Shown here: piece after piece, positions 15,041 to 22,853 of the stretch | Position numbering within the stretch: position 1 is the stretch's first letter | Layout: every line of letters starts with the position of its first letter | NCBI RefSeq assembly: GCF_019038435.1 | Contig: NZ_JAGPOX010000107.1 | Coordinates: 1-34,581, forward strand | Length of the DNA: 34,581 nucleotides | Direction of reading: 5' to 3' | Source of the DNA: Nocardia alni | GTDB lineage: Bacteria; Actinomycetota; Actinomycetes; Mycobacteriales; Mycobacteriaceae | The notes under the pieces: generated by a model | Seen by the model: the letters and a program-made list of their open reading frames with translations, nothing else | Database searches by the model: none | What the model was told of the DNA's origin: nothing | Made by a program: the position numbers and the translations under genes

Positions 15041-16075
15041 TCATGCGGCCTCGGATTCGTCAGTGTCGCGCAGGGCCGCCGCGACGCGGGCGCGATGGAA
15101 ATCGGCTGTGCCCCAGGCGGATTGCAACGCGGTGACCTTGGTCAGCCACAGTGACAGGTCGCATTCGGCGGTGTAGCCGATGGCGCCGTGCACCTGAAGG
15201 GCGGTGCGCGCGGTGCGATACGCCGCCTCCGCACAGGCGATCTTGGCGGCGGAGACATCACGCGAGCGGGTCGCGGCCAGTGCGTGGTCGGCCTTGGCGG
15301 CATCCGTACTCAGCGCCGCGCCGTACACCAGCGGCTGCGCCATCTCCAAGCCGATCAGGGCGTTGGCGAGATGGTGCTTGATCGCCTGGTACTGGCCGAT
15401 CGGCTTGCCGAACTGATGCCGCTGCTTGACGTAGGCGACGCTGATGTCCAGCAGCGCCCGGCCCGCGCCGAGCAGCTGCGCGGACACCGCCAGCGCGCCG
15501 GCATCGAAGGCCGCCGCGGCGGCATCGCGCACCACGTCGCCCTCGGCGACGAGTTCGTCCGCGGCGATCGTGAACAGGCGGCGTGCCGCGTCGACGGACC
15601 GGACAGGTCCGGTGCGGCGGGCGGTGTACAGCCGGTCGCCCTCGACGGCGAGGATCACCTCGGCCGTGTCGGCGTCCAGCGCGACCGCGTTGGTGGATGA
15701 GGGAGCGATCGTGCCGAGCGCCGCGCCCTCGGCGAATGCGCCCAGCCACCGCTTGGCCGGGCCCGCGTCCGGGAGCGCTTGCAGCAGTGCGGGAATCGCC
15801 GCCGCGGTCTCCACCAGCGGCCCGGGCACGGCGGCCCGGCCGAGCTCGACGCAGGCCACCACCAGATCGACCGCCTCGGCGCCCATGCCGCCATGGTCCT
15901 CATCGACGATCAGGCCCAGGGTGCCCGCCCCGGCGAGCTGACGGATCAGTCCGCGGCCGCTGCGGTGATCCCCGCGACCCCACGCGCGGATGATGGCGGG
16001 CGTTCCCGCCGCATCGCACATCTTGCGCAGGCTGTCGGCGAAGTCGCGCTGCTCGGGGGCAAGTGCAAATCTCAT
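15041..16075 (-). CDS. fadE32: Acyl-CoA dehydrogenase FadE32-like, ring C/D degradation
   Basis: A 344-residue short acyl-CoA dehydrogenase. It starts MRFALAPEQRDFADSL, typical for the family, and has DEDHGGMGAEAVDLVVACVELGR, then RHQFGKPIGQYQAIKHHLA and QVHGAIGYTAECDLSLWL. Like its neighbour at 13876 it lacks the full length of a homotetrameric enzyme, which suits a beta subunit pairing with FadE31. The M. tuberculosis FadE32 is implicated in beta-oxidation of the dicarboxyl-CoA left after ring opening (MOODA-CoA). It starts 29 nt after fadE31. The ribosome-binding site is weak. A 115-nt spacer with a 6-bp hairpin (GAACTG/CAGTTC) separates it from fadE33. Confidence 0.83.
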   Translation of the reverse strand: MRFALAPEQRDFADSLRKMCDAAGTPAIIRAWGRGDHRSGRGLIRQLAGAGTLGLIVDEDHGGMGAEAVDLVVACVELGRAAVPGPLVETAAAIPALLQALPDAGPAKRWLGAFAEGAALGTIAPSSTNAVALDADTAEVILAVEGDRLYTARRTGPVRSVDAARRLFTIAADELVAEGDVVRDAAAAAFDAGALAVSAQLLGAGRALLDISVAYVKQRHQFGKPIGQYQAIKHHLANALIGLEMAQPLVYGAALSTDAAKADHALAATRSRDVSAAKIACAEAAYRTARTALQVHGAIGYTAECDLSLWLTKVTALQSAWGTADFHRARVAAALRDTDESEAA

Positions 16076-16104
16076 CGATCGGTCCAATCCGAAGTCGGGC
16101 GAAT

Positions 16105-17235
16105 TCAGCGGGGCAGGCCGAGCAGGCGTTCGGCGATGATGTTGCGCTGAATCTCGTTGGTGCCCGCGTAGATCGGGCCTGCGAGGGAGAACAGGTAGCC
16201 GTCGGTCCAGGCGCTCTGCTGTTCGGCGGATTCGCCGAGCAGATCCAGCGCCGTCTCGTGCATCGCGATGTCCAGGTCGGACCAGAACACCTTGTTGACC
16301 GAGGATTCCGCGCCGAGCTTGCCGCCGTCGGCCAGGCGGGTCACGGTGGCCCAGGTGTTGAGCCGGTACGCCTCCGCACCGATCCAGGCGTTCACCACGC
16401 GATTTCGCGCCGCGGTGTCGGCCGGTTCGGTCGTCGAACGCCACAGTTCGATCAGGCGCCGCGCGGTCGCGTTGAACCGGCCGGGACTGCGCAGCGACAG
16501 ACCGCGCTCATTGCTGGAGGTGGCCATCGCCACGCGCCAGCCGTCGTTCGGCTCGCCGATGACGTCGCGGTCGGGCACGAACACGTTGTCCAGGAAGATC
16601 TCCGCGAAACCGGGCTCGCCGTCGAGCTGCGGGATCGGGCGCACGGTCACACCGTCCGCCGCGAGCGGGAACATCACGTAGGTCAGGCCGCGATGTCGCT
16701 CGGCCTCGGGATCGCTGCGGAACAGCCCGAAACCCCAATCCGCGAAGGACGCACGCGAACTCCAGGTCTTCTGGCCGTTGAGGAGCCAGCCGCCGTTGGT
16801 GCGCTTGGCCGTGGAACGGATGCCTGCCAGGTCGCTGCCCGCCTCGGGCTCGGACCAGGCCTGAGCCCAGATATCGTCGCCGCGCGCCATTCTCGGCAGG
16901 ATGCGCTCGAGCTGTTCGGGCGTGCCGTGCTCGAACAGGGTGGGCGCCAGCAGGAATATGCCGTTCTGGCTGACCCGTCCGGGCGCGCCGGCCGCGTAGT
17001 ACTCCTGCTCGAACAGCACCCACTCGAGTAGCGAGGCGTCGCGGCCGCCGTACTCCTGCGGCCAGGCCACCACCGACAGGCGGGCCTGCGCCATCGTGGC
17101 CTCCCACTTGCGGTGCGCCTCGAAGCCCACCCGGGTGTCCATCGAGGGCAAAGGGGCCGCGGGCACGTTGGTGCGCAGGAATTCACGCACCTCGAGCTGG
17201 AATTGCCTTGCGGCGGAATCGAGTTCGAGGTCCAC
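16105..17235 (-). CDS. fadE31: Acyl-CoA dehydrogenase FadE31-like, ring C/D degradation
   Basis: A 376-residue acyl-CoA dehydrogenase, the same length as M. tuberculosis FadE31. Recognisable regions are WPQEYGGRDASLLEWVLFEQEY, WAQAWSEPEAGSDLAGIRS (FAD/substrate loop), GWLLNGQKTWSSRASFADW and the C-terminal YAGTNEIQRNIIAERLLGLPR. It is expected to be the partner subunit for the short FadE32 and FadE33 downstream. The start is GTG 17235, whose G is the last base of the echA TAG stop, so the genes are translationally coupled. A longer in-frame upstream reading overlaps echA and looks non-coding. Confidence 0.86.
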   Translation of the reverse strand: MDLELDSAARQFQLEVREFLRTNVPAAPLPSMDTRVGFEAHRKWEATMAQARLSVVAWPQEYGGRDASLLEWVLFEQEYYAAGAPGRVSQNGIFLLAPTLFEHGTPEQLERILPRMARGDDIWAQAWSEPEAGSDLAGIRSTAKRTNGGWLLNGQKTWSSRASFADWGFGLFRSDPEAERHRGLTYVMFPLAADGVTVRPIPQLDGEPGFAEIFLDNVFVPDRDVIGEPNDGWRVAMATSSNERGLSLRSPGRFNATARRLIELWRSTTEPADTAARNRVVNAWIGAEAYRLNTWATVTRLADGGKLGAESSVNKVFWSDLDIAMHETALDLLGESAEQQSAWTDGYLFSLAGPIYAGTNEIQRNIIAERLLGLPR

Positions 17236-18119
17236 TACTTCGCCCCGTCCTTCTCTGTAGCGCTGGCTTTCATCGATTTGGCGGTCATTCCGCCGAGTGA
17301 ATCCGCACCGACCTCGGCGTTGTGCGCGTGCGCGAAATGATGCAGGCCGAAAACCGCATCCATGCCCGCCCGCATGCCCATCAGGTCCTCGCACTGGTTG
17401 ACCGCCCGCTTGGTCAGCGCCAGCCCGAATTGCGGCATGGTCGATATCTTCTCGGCCAGGGCGAAGGTCTCGGACTCCAGGTCCTCGCGCGGCACAACGC
17501 GATTGACCATGCCCCACTCGTATGCCTGTGCGGCGCCGAACCGGTCGCCGGTGAACAGCACCTCCTTGGCCCGGCGCGGCCCCAGCATCCACGGATGGGC
17601 GAAATACTCCACACCCGGAATGCCCATGCGCACCACGGGATCGGAGAAGAAGGCATCCTGCGAGGCCACGATGAGATCGCAGGACCAGGCCAGCATCAGC
17701 GCACCCGCGATGCAGGCGCCCTGGACCATGGCGATGGTCGGCTTGGGCATCTCCCGCCAGCGGCGGCACATGCCCAGATAGACCTCGGATTCGCGGGCGA
17801 AGCGCTGATCGCCGCCGGGCCGGTCGACGTGGTCCCACCACATCACGGCCGCGTTGTCGTAGCGGACGTGGTGGTCGCGGCCGGGGGTGCCGATATCGTG
17901 CCCGGCACTGAAGTGTTCGCCGCTGCCCGCCAGCACGACCACCTTGACCTCGTCGTCCGCCACGGCCTTCTGGAAGGCCGCGTCCAGGGAGTAGGTCATC
18001 ACCGAGTTCTGCGCGTTGCGGTAGTCCGGACGGTTCATCGTGACGACCGCGACCGGCCCGCGCCGCTCGTAAGTGACGACCTCACCCTCGTCGGGGACGG
18101 ATCCGTTCTCGGCTGTCAC
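17235..18119 (-). CDS. Enoyl-CoA hydratase/isomerase family protein between fadD3 and fadE31
   Basis: A 294-residue crotonase-fold protein with VAVVTMNRPDYRNAQN at the start and two oxyanion-hole regions, GEHFSAGHDIG (~68-78) and QGACIAGALMLAWSCDLIVAS. The C-terminus has a His-rich FGLHHFAHAHNAE segment. GTG 18119 overlaps the fadD3 TGA (GTGA, 4 nt) and is preceded by GAGGAGA; its own stop overlaps the fadE31 start. It is not EchA20, which lies at 30581, and M. tuberculosis has no hydratase at this spot. Given the neighbouring dehydrogenases it may hydrate the enoyl-CoA made by FadE31-33. That substrate is an inference. Confidence 0.85.
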   Translation of the reverse strand: MTAENGSVPDEGEVVTYERRGPVAVVTMNRPDYRNAQNSVMTYSLDAAFQKAVADDEVKVVVLAGSGEHFSAGHDIGTPGRDHHVRYDNAAVMWWDHVDRPGGDQRFARESEVYLGMCRRWREMPKPTIAMVQGACIAGALMLAWSCDLIVASQDAFFSDPVVRMGIPGVEYFAHPWMLGPRRAKEVLFTGDRFGAAQAYEWGMVNRVVPREDLESETFALAEKISTMPQFGLALTKRAVNQCEDLMGMRAGMDAVFGLHHFAHAHNAEVGADSLGGMTAKSMKASATEKDGAK

Positions 18120-19675
18120 GAATTCTCCTCACGTAGTTGCCGTTTGAGCACTTTCCCGGCGGCGCTGTAGGGCAGCCGATCGCGGAATTCCACCGCGCGT
18201 GGCACCTTGAAATTGGCCAAAGTCGTTTTCGCGTAGGCGATGACGTCGTCTTCGCTCAACGCGGCGCCGGCCCTGCGCACGATGTAGGCCTTGCCGACCT
18301 CGCCCATGCGTTCGTCCGGAATGCCGATCACCGCGGATTCGGCGACGCCGTCGAGGCGGGCGAGGGCCTGTTCGATCTCCGCGGGATAGACGTTGAATCC
18401 GCCGCTGATGTAGAGGTCCTTGAGCCGATCGGTGATCTTCAGATAGCCGCGCTCGTCCAGCACGCCGACATCGCCGGTGTGCAGCCAGCCGGCGGGATCG
18501 ATGGTCTTGGCGGTGTTCTCGGGGTCGTCCAGATAGCCCAGCATCACGTTCGGGCCGCGCAGCAGCACCTCGCCCTGTTCGCCGATGCGCACCTCGAAGT
18601 CCGCGATGGGGCCGCCCGAGGTGTTGGCCACGGTCGCGGCGTCGTCGTCGGGTTGGCACATGGTGCCGAATCCGGCCGATTCGGACAGGCCGTAGGCGGT
18701 CACCACGACGTCGAATTTCAGTTCGCCGCGCATTCTTTCGATCAACACCTCCGGGACGGTCGCCGCCCCGGTGACCGCCACGCGCAGGCTGCTCAGGTCG
18801 TGCTTCTCGCGGGCCGGATGATCCAGAATGGTCTGGTAGATCGTCGGCGGTCCGGTCAGCACGGTGATCTGCAGGTCGTGCACCATCTGCATGGCCTGCG
18901 GCACATCGAATGTCGCCTGCGGCACGATCGTCGCGCCGGTCACCAGGCAGGCCAGCATCGCGGCCTTGTAGCCGAAGTTGTGGAAGAACGGTGGAATCAC
19001 CAGGTAGCGATCGCCGCTGGTGAGCGTCGAACACTCGCACCATGCCCGCACCACGCTCAGTGCCTGCCGATGCGCGACCAGCGTGCCCTTGCTGCGGCCG
19101 GTGGTGCCGGAGGTGAACAGAATGTCGGAAATGTCCTCGGGGTCCACCGTTTCGCCGTGCGCGACGACCTGCTCGCGCGAGATCTGCGCGGAGATCGAGG
19201 GCAGCTCGGACCAGGTGATCACGGTGTAGGTGGGAGTCGGCAACTCGGCCCCTGGCTCCACCGGCATCACGATGACGGTGTCGATCGCCAGATCCGGCGC
19301 GGCGAAACGCAGTTCGGTCAGCCGGTCGCGGCCCAGGAATGGGCCCGCGATGAACAACGCCTTGGCGTGCACCCGCTCGAGCACGTCGACCGCCTCGTCG
19401 GCGACGTACCGGGTGTTCAACGGGACCAGCGCGGCCCCGCAGTAGTGCGAGGCCAATGCCGCGACGACCCAGTGGTAGGTGTTCGGCGCCCAGATGGCGA
19501 TGCGGTCGCCGCGCCCGACGCCGCGGGCGATCAGGGCGCCCGCGGTCTGCTGGACCTGTTCCAGCAGTTGCGCCCAGCTCAGCCGAACCTCGCCGTCCCA
19601 GAGGGCGAGTGCGTCACCATAGGTGCGTGCCGCGTCGTGCAGGGCCCGGGGGGTGGTCTGCGAAAGGGGTGTCAC
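18116..19675 (-). CDS. fadD3: HIP-CoA ligase FadD3
   Basis: A 519-residue acyl-CoA synthetase of the ANL superfamily. Motifs: TSGTTGRSKG (188-197, P-loop), YGLSE (328-332), TGD (400-402), and Lys508 in SAAGK as the catalytic lysine of the C-terminal domain. FadD3 activates HIP, the two-ring propanoate released by HsaD, to HIP-CoA; that thioester is also the KstR2 inducer. GTG 19675 has GGAAGGA about 7 nt upstream. It heads the leftward operon with echA and fadE31-33 and is divergent from fadE30, as in M. tuberculosis. Family alone would allow other acids; context makes FadD3 the best call. Confidence 0.92.
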   Translation of the reverse strand: MTPLSQTTPRALHDAARTYGDALALWDGEVRLSWAQLLEQVQQTAGALIARGVGRGDRIAIWAPNTYHWVVAALASHYCGAALVPLNTRYVADEAVDVLERVHAKALFIAGPFLGRDRLTELRFAAPDLAIDTVIVMPVEPGAELPTPTYTVITWSELPSISAQISREQVVAHGETVDPEDISDILFTSGTTGRSKGTLVAHRQALSVVRAWCECSTLTSGDRYLVIPPFFHNFGYKAAMLACLVTGATIVPQATFDVPQAMQMVHDLQITVLTGPPTIYQTILDHPAREKHDLSSLRVAVTGAATVPEVLIERMRGELKFDVVVTAYGLSESAGFGTMCQPDDDAATVANTSGGPIADFEVRIGEQGEVLLRGPNVMLGYLDDPENTAKTIDPAGWLHTGDVGVLDERGYLKITDRLKDLYISGGFNVYPAEIEQALARLDGVAESAVIGIPDERMGEVGKAYIVRRAGAALSEDDVIAYAKTTLANFKVPRAVEFRDRLPYSAAGKVLKRQLREENS

Positions 19676-19723
19676 GGGGTGTCCTTCCGCGGCGAGCCGC
19701 GATTCGTAACAGTCGGTCTACAA

Positions 19724-19737
19724 AGCAAGTGCTTGGT
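19724..19737. promoter_or_regulatory. KstR2 operator between fadD3 and fadE30
   Basis: AGCAAGTGCTTGGT matches the KstR2 consensus ANCAAGNNCTTGNT at all defined positions. One site serves both divergent genes: it lies 16 nt from the fadE30 GTG (19754) and 48 nt from the fadD3 start. Confidence 0.9.
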
Positions 19738-19741
19738 AGGT

Positions 19742-19747
19742 TACTCT
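19742..19747 (+). promoter_or_regulatory. -10 hexamer of fadE30, probably leaderless
   Basis: TACTCT fits TANNNT and ends 6 nt before GTG 19754, which puts the transcription start at or next to the start codon. No ribosome-binding site is seen. A TAGGTT that overlaps it by one base (19737-19742) is an alternative. Confidence 0.5.
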
Positions 19748-19753
19748 ACCGGA

Positions 19754-20965
19754 GTGAGTGTGATCCAGAGCCCCGATTCGGCGACCGGCAAGGACACGTC
19801 CCATGACGTGGAATTCCGCGCCGACGTGCGCGAATGGCTGGCCGAGAACCTCGCGGGCGAGTTCCGTGAGCTGCGCGGGCTGGGTGGTCCCGGCCGCGAG
19901 CACGAGGCGTTCGAGGAACGCCTGGCGTGGGACCGGCACCTGGCCGCGGCCGGGTGGACCTGCCTGGGCTGGCCCGAGCGTTACGGCGGTCGGGACGCCA
20001 CCCTGCGCCAGCAGGTGATCTTCCACGAGGAGTACGCCAAGGCCGACGCGCCCAGCCGTGTGTCGCACCTGGGCGAGGAGTTGCTGGGCCCGACACTGCT
20101 GGCCTTCGGCACCGAGGAGCAGAAGCAGCGCTTCCTGCCCGGCATCCGCTCGGTCACCGAGCTGTGGTGCCAGGGATATTCCGAACCCGGCGCGGGATCG
20201 GACCTCGCGGCGGTCACCACCTCGGCGCGCCGCGACGGCGACGAGTGGGCGATCAACGGCCAGAAGATCTGGACCTCGCTGGCGCACCTGTCCGACTGGT
20301 GCTTCGTCATCGCCCGCACCGAGCCCGGCTCGACCCGCCATCACGGGCTGTCGTATCTGCTGGTGCCGATGAAGCAGCCGGGTATCGAGGTGCGTCCGAT
20401 CGCCCAGCTCACCGGCACTGCCGAATTCAACGAGGTGTTCTTCGACGACGCCCGCACCGAGGCCGGACTCGTGGTCGGTGAGCCGGGCGAGGGCTGGCGA
20501 GTGGCCATGGGCACGCTGACCTTCGAGCGCGGCATATCCACGGTCGGCCAGCAGATCCGGTTCGCCCGCGAGCTGTCGAACCTGGAGGCGGCGGCGAAGG
20601 CCAATGGCGCACTGGACAATCCGGTGATCGCCGAGCGCATCGATCAGGCCTGGGTCGGCCTGCGGGTGCTGCGCGCGCACGCGCTGCGCACCATGCAGTC
20701 GGCGCACGAGAACCTCGATGCCCGCACCGCGGCGGGGCAGGCGTCGGTGGCGAAGTTGTTGTGGGCCAACTGGCATCGTGGCCTGGGCGAACTCGCCATG
20801 GACATCCTGGGCGCGCCCGGATTGATCGCCCCGCCCGGCGATCTCGACGAATGGCAGCGCCTGTTCCTGTTCAGCCGTGCCGACACCATCTACGGCGGCT
20901 CGAACGAGGTGCAGCGCAACATCATCTCCGAACGCGTCCTCGGACTCCCCCGCGAGGCTCGTTGA
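19754..20965 (+). CDS. fadE30: Acyl-CoA dehydrogenase FadE30, ring C/D degradation
   Basis: A 403-residue acyl-CoA dehydrogenase. It matches M. tuberculosis FadE30 (385 aa) through VREWLAENLAGEF, LGGPGREHEAFEER, LWCQGYSEPGAGSDLA, TGTAEFNEVFFDDARTEA, LTFERGISTVGQQIR and the C-terminal YGGSNEVQRNIISERVLGLPRE. FadE30 acts early in HIP-CoA catabolism. It has ~15 extra N-terminal residues; GTG 19754 or 19760 could be used, and I prefer 19754 because it is correctly spaced from a -10 hexamer for leaderless translation. A much longer in-frame reading to the left is antisense to fadD3 and is not real. The gene is followed by ipdF. Confidence 0.92.
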   Translation: MSVIQSPDSATGKDTSHDVEFRADVREWLAENLAGEFRELRGLGGPGREHEAFEERLAWDRHLAAAGWTCLGWPERYGGRDATLRQQVIFHEEYAKADAPSRVSHLGEELLGPTLLAFGTEEQKQRFLPGIRSVTELWCQGYSEPGAGSDLAAVTTSARRDGDEWAINGQKIWTSLAHLSDWCFVIARTEPGSTRHHGLSYLLVPMKQPGIEVRPIAQLTGTAEFNEVFFDDARTEAGLVVGEPGEGWRVAMGTLTFERGISTVGQQIRFARELSNLEAAAKANGALDNPVIAERIDQAWVGLRVLRAHALRTMQSAHENLDARTAAGQASVAKLLWANWHRGLGELAMDILGAPGLIAPPGDLDEWQRLFLFSRADTIYGGSNEVQRNIISERVLGLPREAR

Positions 20966-21050
20966 AACCCTCGGCCGGAACAGCCGGACGTCACGGTCAG
21001 CCGGATCGCTCGGCTGAACGCAACGTTGGGCCGACCTGGAAGGAACTACA

Positions 21051-21845
21051 GTGACCGATCTTTCTCATGCGCCCGAGCCGGTTTCGGGGCACGGACTGCT
21101 CGCCGGGAGGGTTGCGGTGATCACCGCCGCCGCCGGCACCGGGATCGGGTCGGCCACCGCCCGCCGCATCCTCGACGAGGGCGCCGACGTGGTCGTATCC
21201 GACTGGCACGAACGGCGTTTGAAGCAGACCGAGGAGGAATTGGCCGCCGCGTTTCCCGAGCGCCGGGTGGCCTCGGTGGTCTGCGACGTCACCAGCACCG
21301 AACAGGTGAACGAACTGATCGCCGCGTCGGCGAATGCCCTGGGGCGCATCGACATCATGGTCAACAACGCCGGACTGGGCGGCGAGACACCGGTTGTCGA
21401 CATGACCGACGAGCAGTGGGACCGGGTTCTGGACATCACTCTCAACGGCACCTTCCGCTGCACCCGGGCCGCGCTCGAATACTTCCGCCGCGCCGGACAC
21501 GGTGGCGTGATCGTCAACAACGCCAGCGTGCTCGGCTGGCGCGCCCAGTACGGGCAGGCCCACTACGCGGCGGCCAAGGCCGGTGTGATGGCGCTGACCC
21601 GTTGCAGTGCGGTCGAGGCGGCGGAGCTGGGAGTGCGGATCAACGCGGTTGCCCCGAGCATCGCCCGGCACCCCTTCCTCGACAAAGTCTCCTCGACCGA
21701 ACTGCTGGACCGGCTCGCGGAGAAGGAGGCCTTCGGGCGCGCCGCCGAACCGTGGGAGGTCGCGGCCACCATCGCGATGCTCGCCAGCGACTACACCTCG
21801 TATATGACCGGCGAGATCGTCTCGGTCAGTAGTCAACGCGCGTAG
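21051..21845 (+). CDS. ipdF: Short-chain dehydrogenase IpdF, ring C/D degradation
   Basis: A 264-residue SDR. The cofactor loop is TAAAGTGIGSA (~25-35), followed by NNAG (105-108) and the catalytic Ser159, Tyr172 and Lys176 (YAAAK). Length and order, directly after fadE30, match Rv3559c. IpdF is reported to oxidise the 5-hydroxyl of a HIP-CoA derivative to the ketone that EchA20 later hydrolyses. GTG 21051 is preceded by GGAAGGA. The 85-nt spacer to fadE30 has no obvious terminator, so the two are probably co-transcribed. Confidence 0.9.
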   Translation: MTDLSHAPEPVSGHGLLAGRVAVITAAAGTGIGSATARRILDEGADVVVSDWHERRLKQTEEELAAAFPERRVASVVCDVTSTEQVNELIAASANALGRIDIMVNNAGLGGETPVVDMTDEQWDRVLDITLNGTFRCTRAALEYFRRAGHGGVIVNNASVLGWRAQYGQAHYAAAKAGVMALTRCSAVEAAELGVRINAVAPSIARHPFLDKVSSTELLDRLAEKEAFGRAAEPWEVAATIAMLASDYTSYMTGEIVSVSSQRA

Positions 21846-21980
21846 AGCGGCGCATGTGACGAAGGTCATCAATCTTCGCCGGTCACCGTTGATATGACGG
21901 ATTCGGCAGGTCCGCCGGAAAAAGAGTGGCGCCGACCCCCTCGAGGTATGCAATCCTGGTAAGGGCCATTTCGGCAAATC

Positions 21981-22025
21981 TGCGGAGTCTGCTGAATCTA
22001 CTGAGTTCGCCGAGTTTGCTGAGTT
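21981..22025. repeat. Five imperfect 9-bp tandem repeats before the gene at 22045
   Basis: Five consecutive 9-mers read TGCGGAGTC, TGCTGAATC, TACTGAGTT, CGCCGAGTT and TGCTGAGTT. They lie in the spacer between ipdF and the unknown gene, ending 19 nt before its ATG. Being a multiple of three, the unit could vary in copy number without a frame effect, but it appears to be non-coding here. Confidence 0.65.
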
Positions 22026-22044
22026 CTTGAAGGGACCTGGACCC

Positions 22045-22782
22045 ATGGGTCTGGACCAGCGTCGGATCGACAACGAACAACTCGAACTCGAGTTGGTGCG
22101 CGAGACGGTGCTGGACCGCCGAAGACTCGACGGGATCGTGCTGGCCGCACTGCGGCTCGGCGCCGAACTTCTCGATCACAACTGTGAAGGCGCGACCGCG
22201 GCGCGCGCGGCGCAGATCCTCGAGGAGAATGCCGTCGACGAGACCGAGGTAGCTCGCGATCCGCGGTGCGCACTGCGCGCCGATCTGGCTCGCGATCGTG
22301 AGCGGGCGGCGCGAATCGGGTTGGCGCCCGGGCTGGGTGGGATCGCATCCGAGGAGGATCTGCGGCGGCGCAAACGGACGCTGCTGCTGTGCGAGGTGCG
22401 TGCCGATCTGCTCGAGGTGGTGCGGCGGTGTCGCAGGTTCAGCTTCGACCACATAGCCTTCGCCGACGGCATATCCGCCGGATTATGTGCTGCCACAGAT
22501 AAATTGGTGGACGGCGCGGATATGGAGACCTACCGGGCGTGGCAGCGCGGCATCGTGCTCGGGCTGATCGAGGAGCCGGCGCCGCCCGGGCCGCCGCGGG
22601 TGATGGCGACCGTGGACGCCGGTCCCGGGCGTGGGCCGCTGACCGTCGAATGGGACAGTTGCGAGCGGCGGCTTGCCCTGGTCGCGCGGATGGCGCGGGC
22701 CGGGATCTCGCCGGTGGCCATCTGCGATCGTCTGCTCACCGATCTGTCGGTGTCTTCGCCGCTGCGCTACTCGATCCGCTGA
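22045..22782 (+). CDS. Uncharacterised protein between ipdF and kstR2
   Basis: I do not recognise this 245-residue protein. It is charged and probably mostly helical (DQRRIDNEQLELELVRETVL, ARDPRCALRADLARDRERAARI, EEDLRRRKRTLLL), with no signal peptide or membrane segment. A proline-rich EEPAPPGPPR linker separates a C-terminal ~55 residues. ATG 22045 has AAGGGA about 10 nt upstream; TTG 22027 is in frame and further left. Its codon use looks like the neighbours. It ends 71 nt before kstR2, in the place where M. tuberculosis has PPE64. It may be a lineage-specific insertion with its own role. Confidence 0.65.
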   Translation: MGLDQRRIDNEQLELELVRETVLDRRRLDGIVLAALRLGAELLDHNCEGATAARAAQILEENAVDETEVARDPRCALRADLARDRERAARIGLAPGLGGIASEEDLRRRKRTLLLCEVRADLLEVVRRCRRFSFDHIAFADGISAGLCAATDKLVDGADMETYRAWQRGIVLGLIEEPAPPGPPRVMATVDAGPGRGPLTVEWDSCERRLALVARMARAGISPVAICDRLLTDLSVSSPLRYSIR

Positions 22783-22821
22783 GTCCGGCCGAAATCCGCC
22801 GCGCCGACGACGACCGGATGG

Positions 22822-22839
22822 ACCAAGCAAATGCTTGGT
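22822..22839. promoter_or_regulatory. KstR2 operator before kstR2 (autoregulation)
   Basis: ACCAAGCA-AA-TGCTTGGT is a palindrome with 8-bp arms. It matches ANCAAGNNCTTGNT with one change (CAAA for CAAG). It lies 14 nt before the kstR2 GTG, so KstR2 should repress its own gene and fadA6 downstream. Confidence 0.85.
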
Positions 22840-22841
22840 TG

Positions 22842-22847
22842 TATTAT
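22842..22847 (+). promoter_or_regulatory. -10 hexamer of kstR2, probably leaderless
   Basis: TATTAT is a strong -10 and ends 6 nt before GTG 22854, directly after the operator. No ribosome-binding site is present between them. Confidence 0.6.
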
Positions 22848-22853
22848 GGGCGG

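Noticed and set aside
18137..19753. In-frame leftward extension of fadE30 to a 942-residue reading
   Set aside because: It runs antisense to fadD3, has no domain, and would place the KstR2 operator and promoter inside the gene.
21846..21980. GTGAC ... GTCAC inverted repeat after ipdF considered as a terminator
   Set aside because: The arms are short and the loop long; it does not form a convincing hairpin.
20997..22073. 358-codon leftward reading frame opposite ipdF
   Set aside because: ipdF on the other strand has all SDR motifs. The frame's N-S-A/D-S-A stretch is just the 9-bp tandem repeat read backwards.
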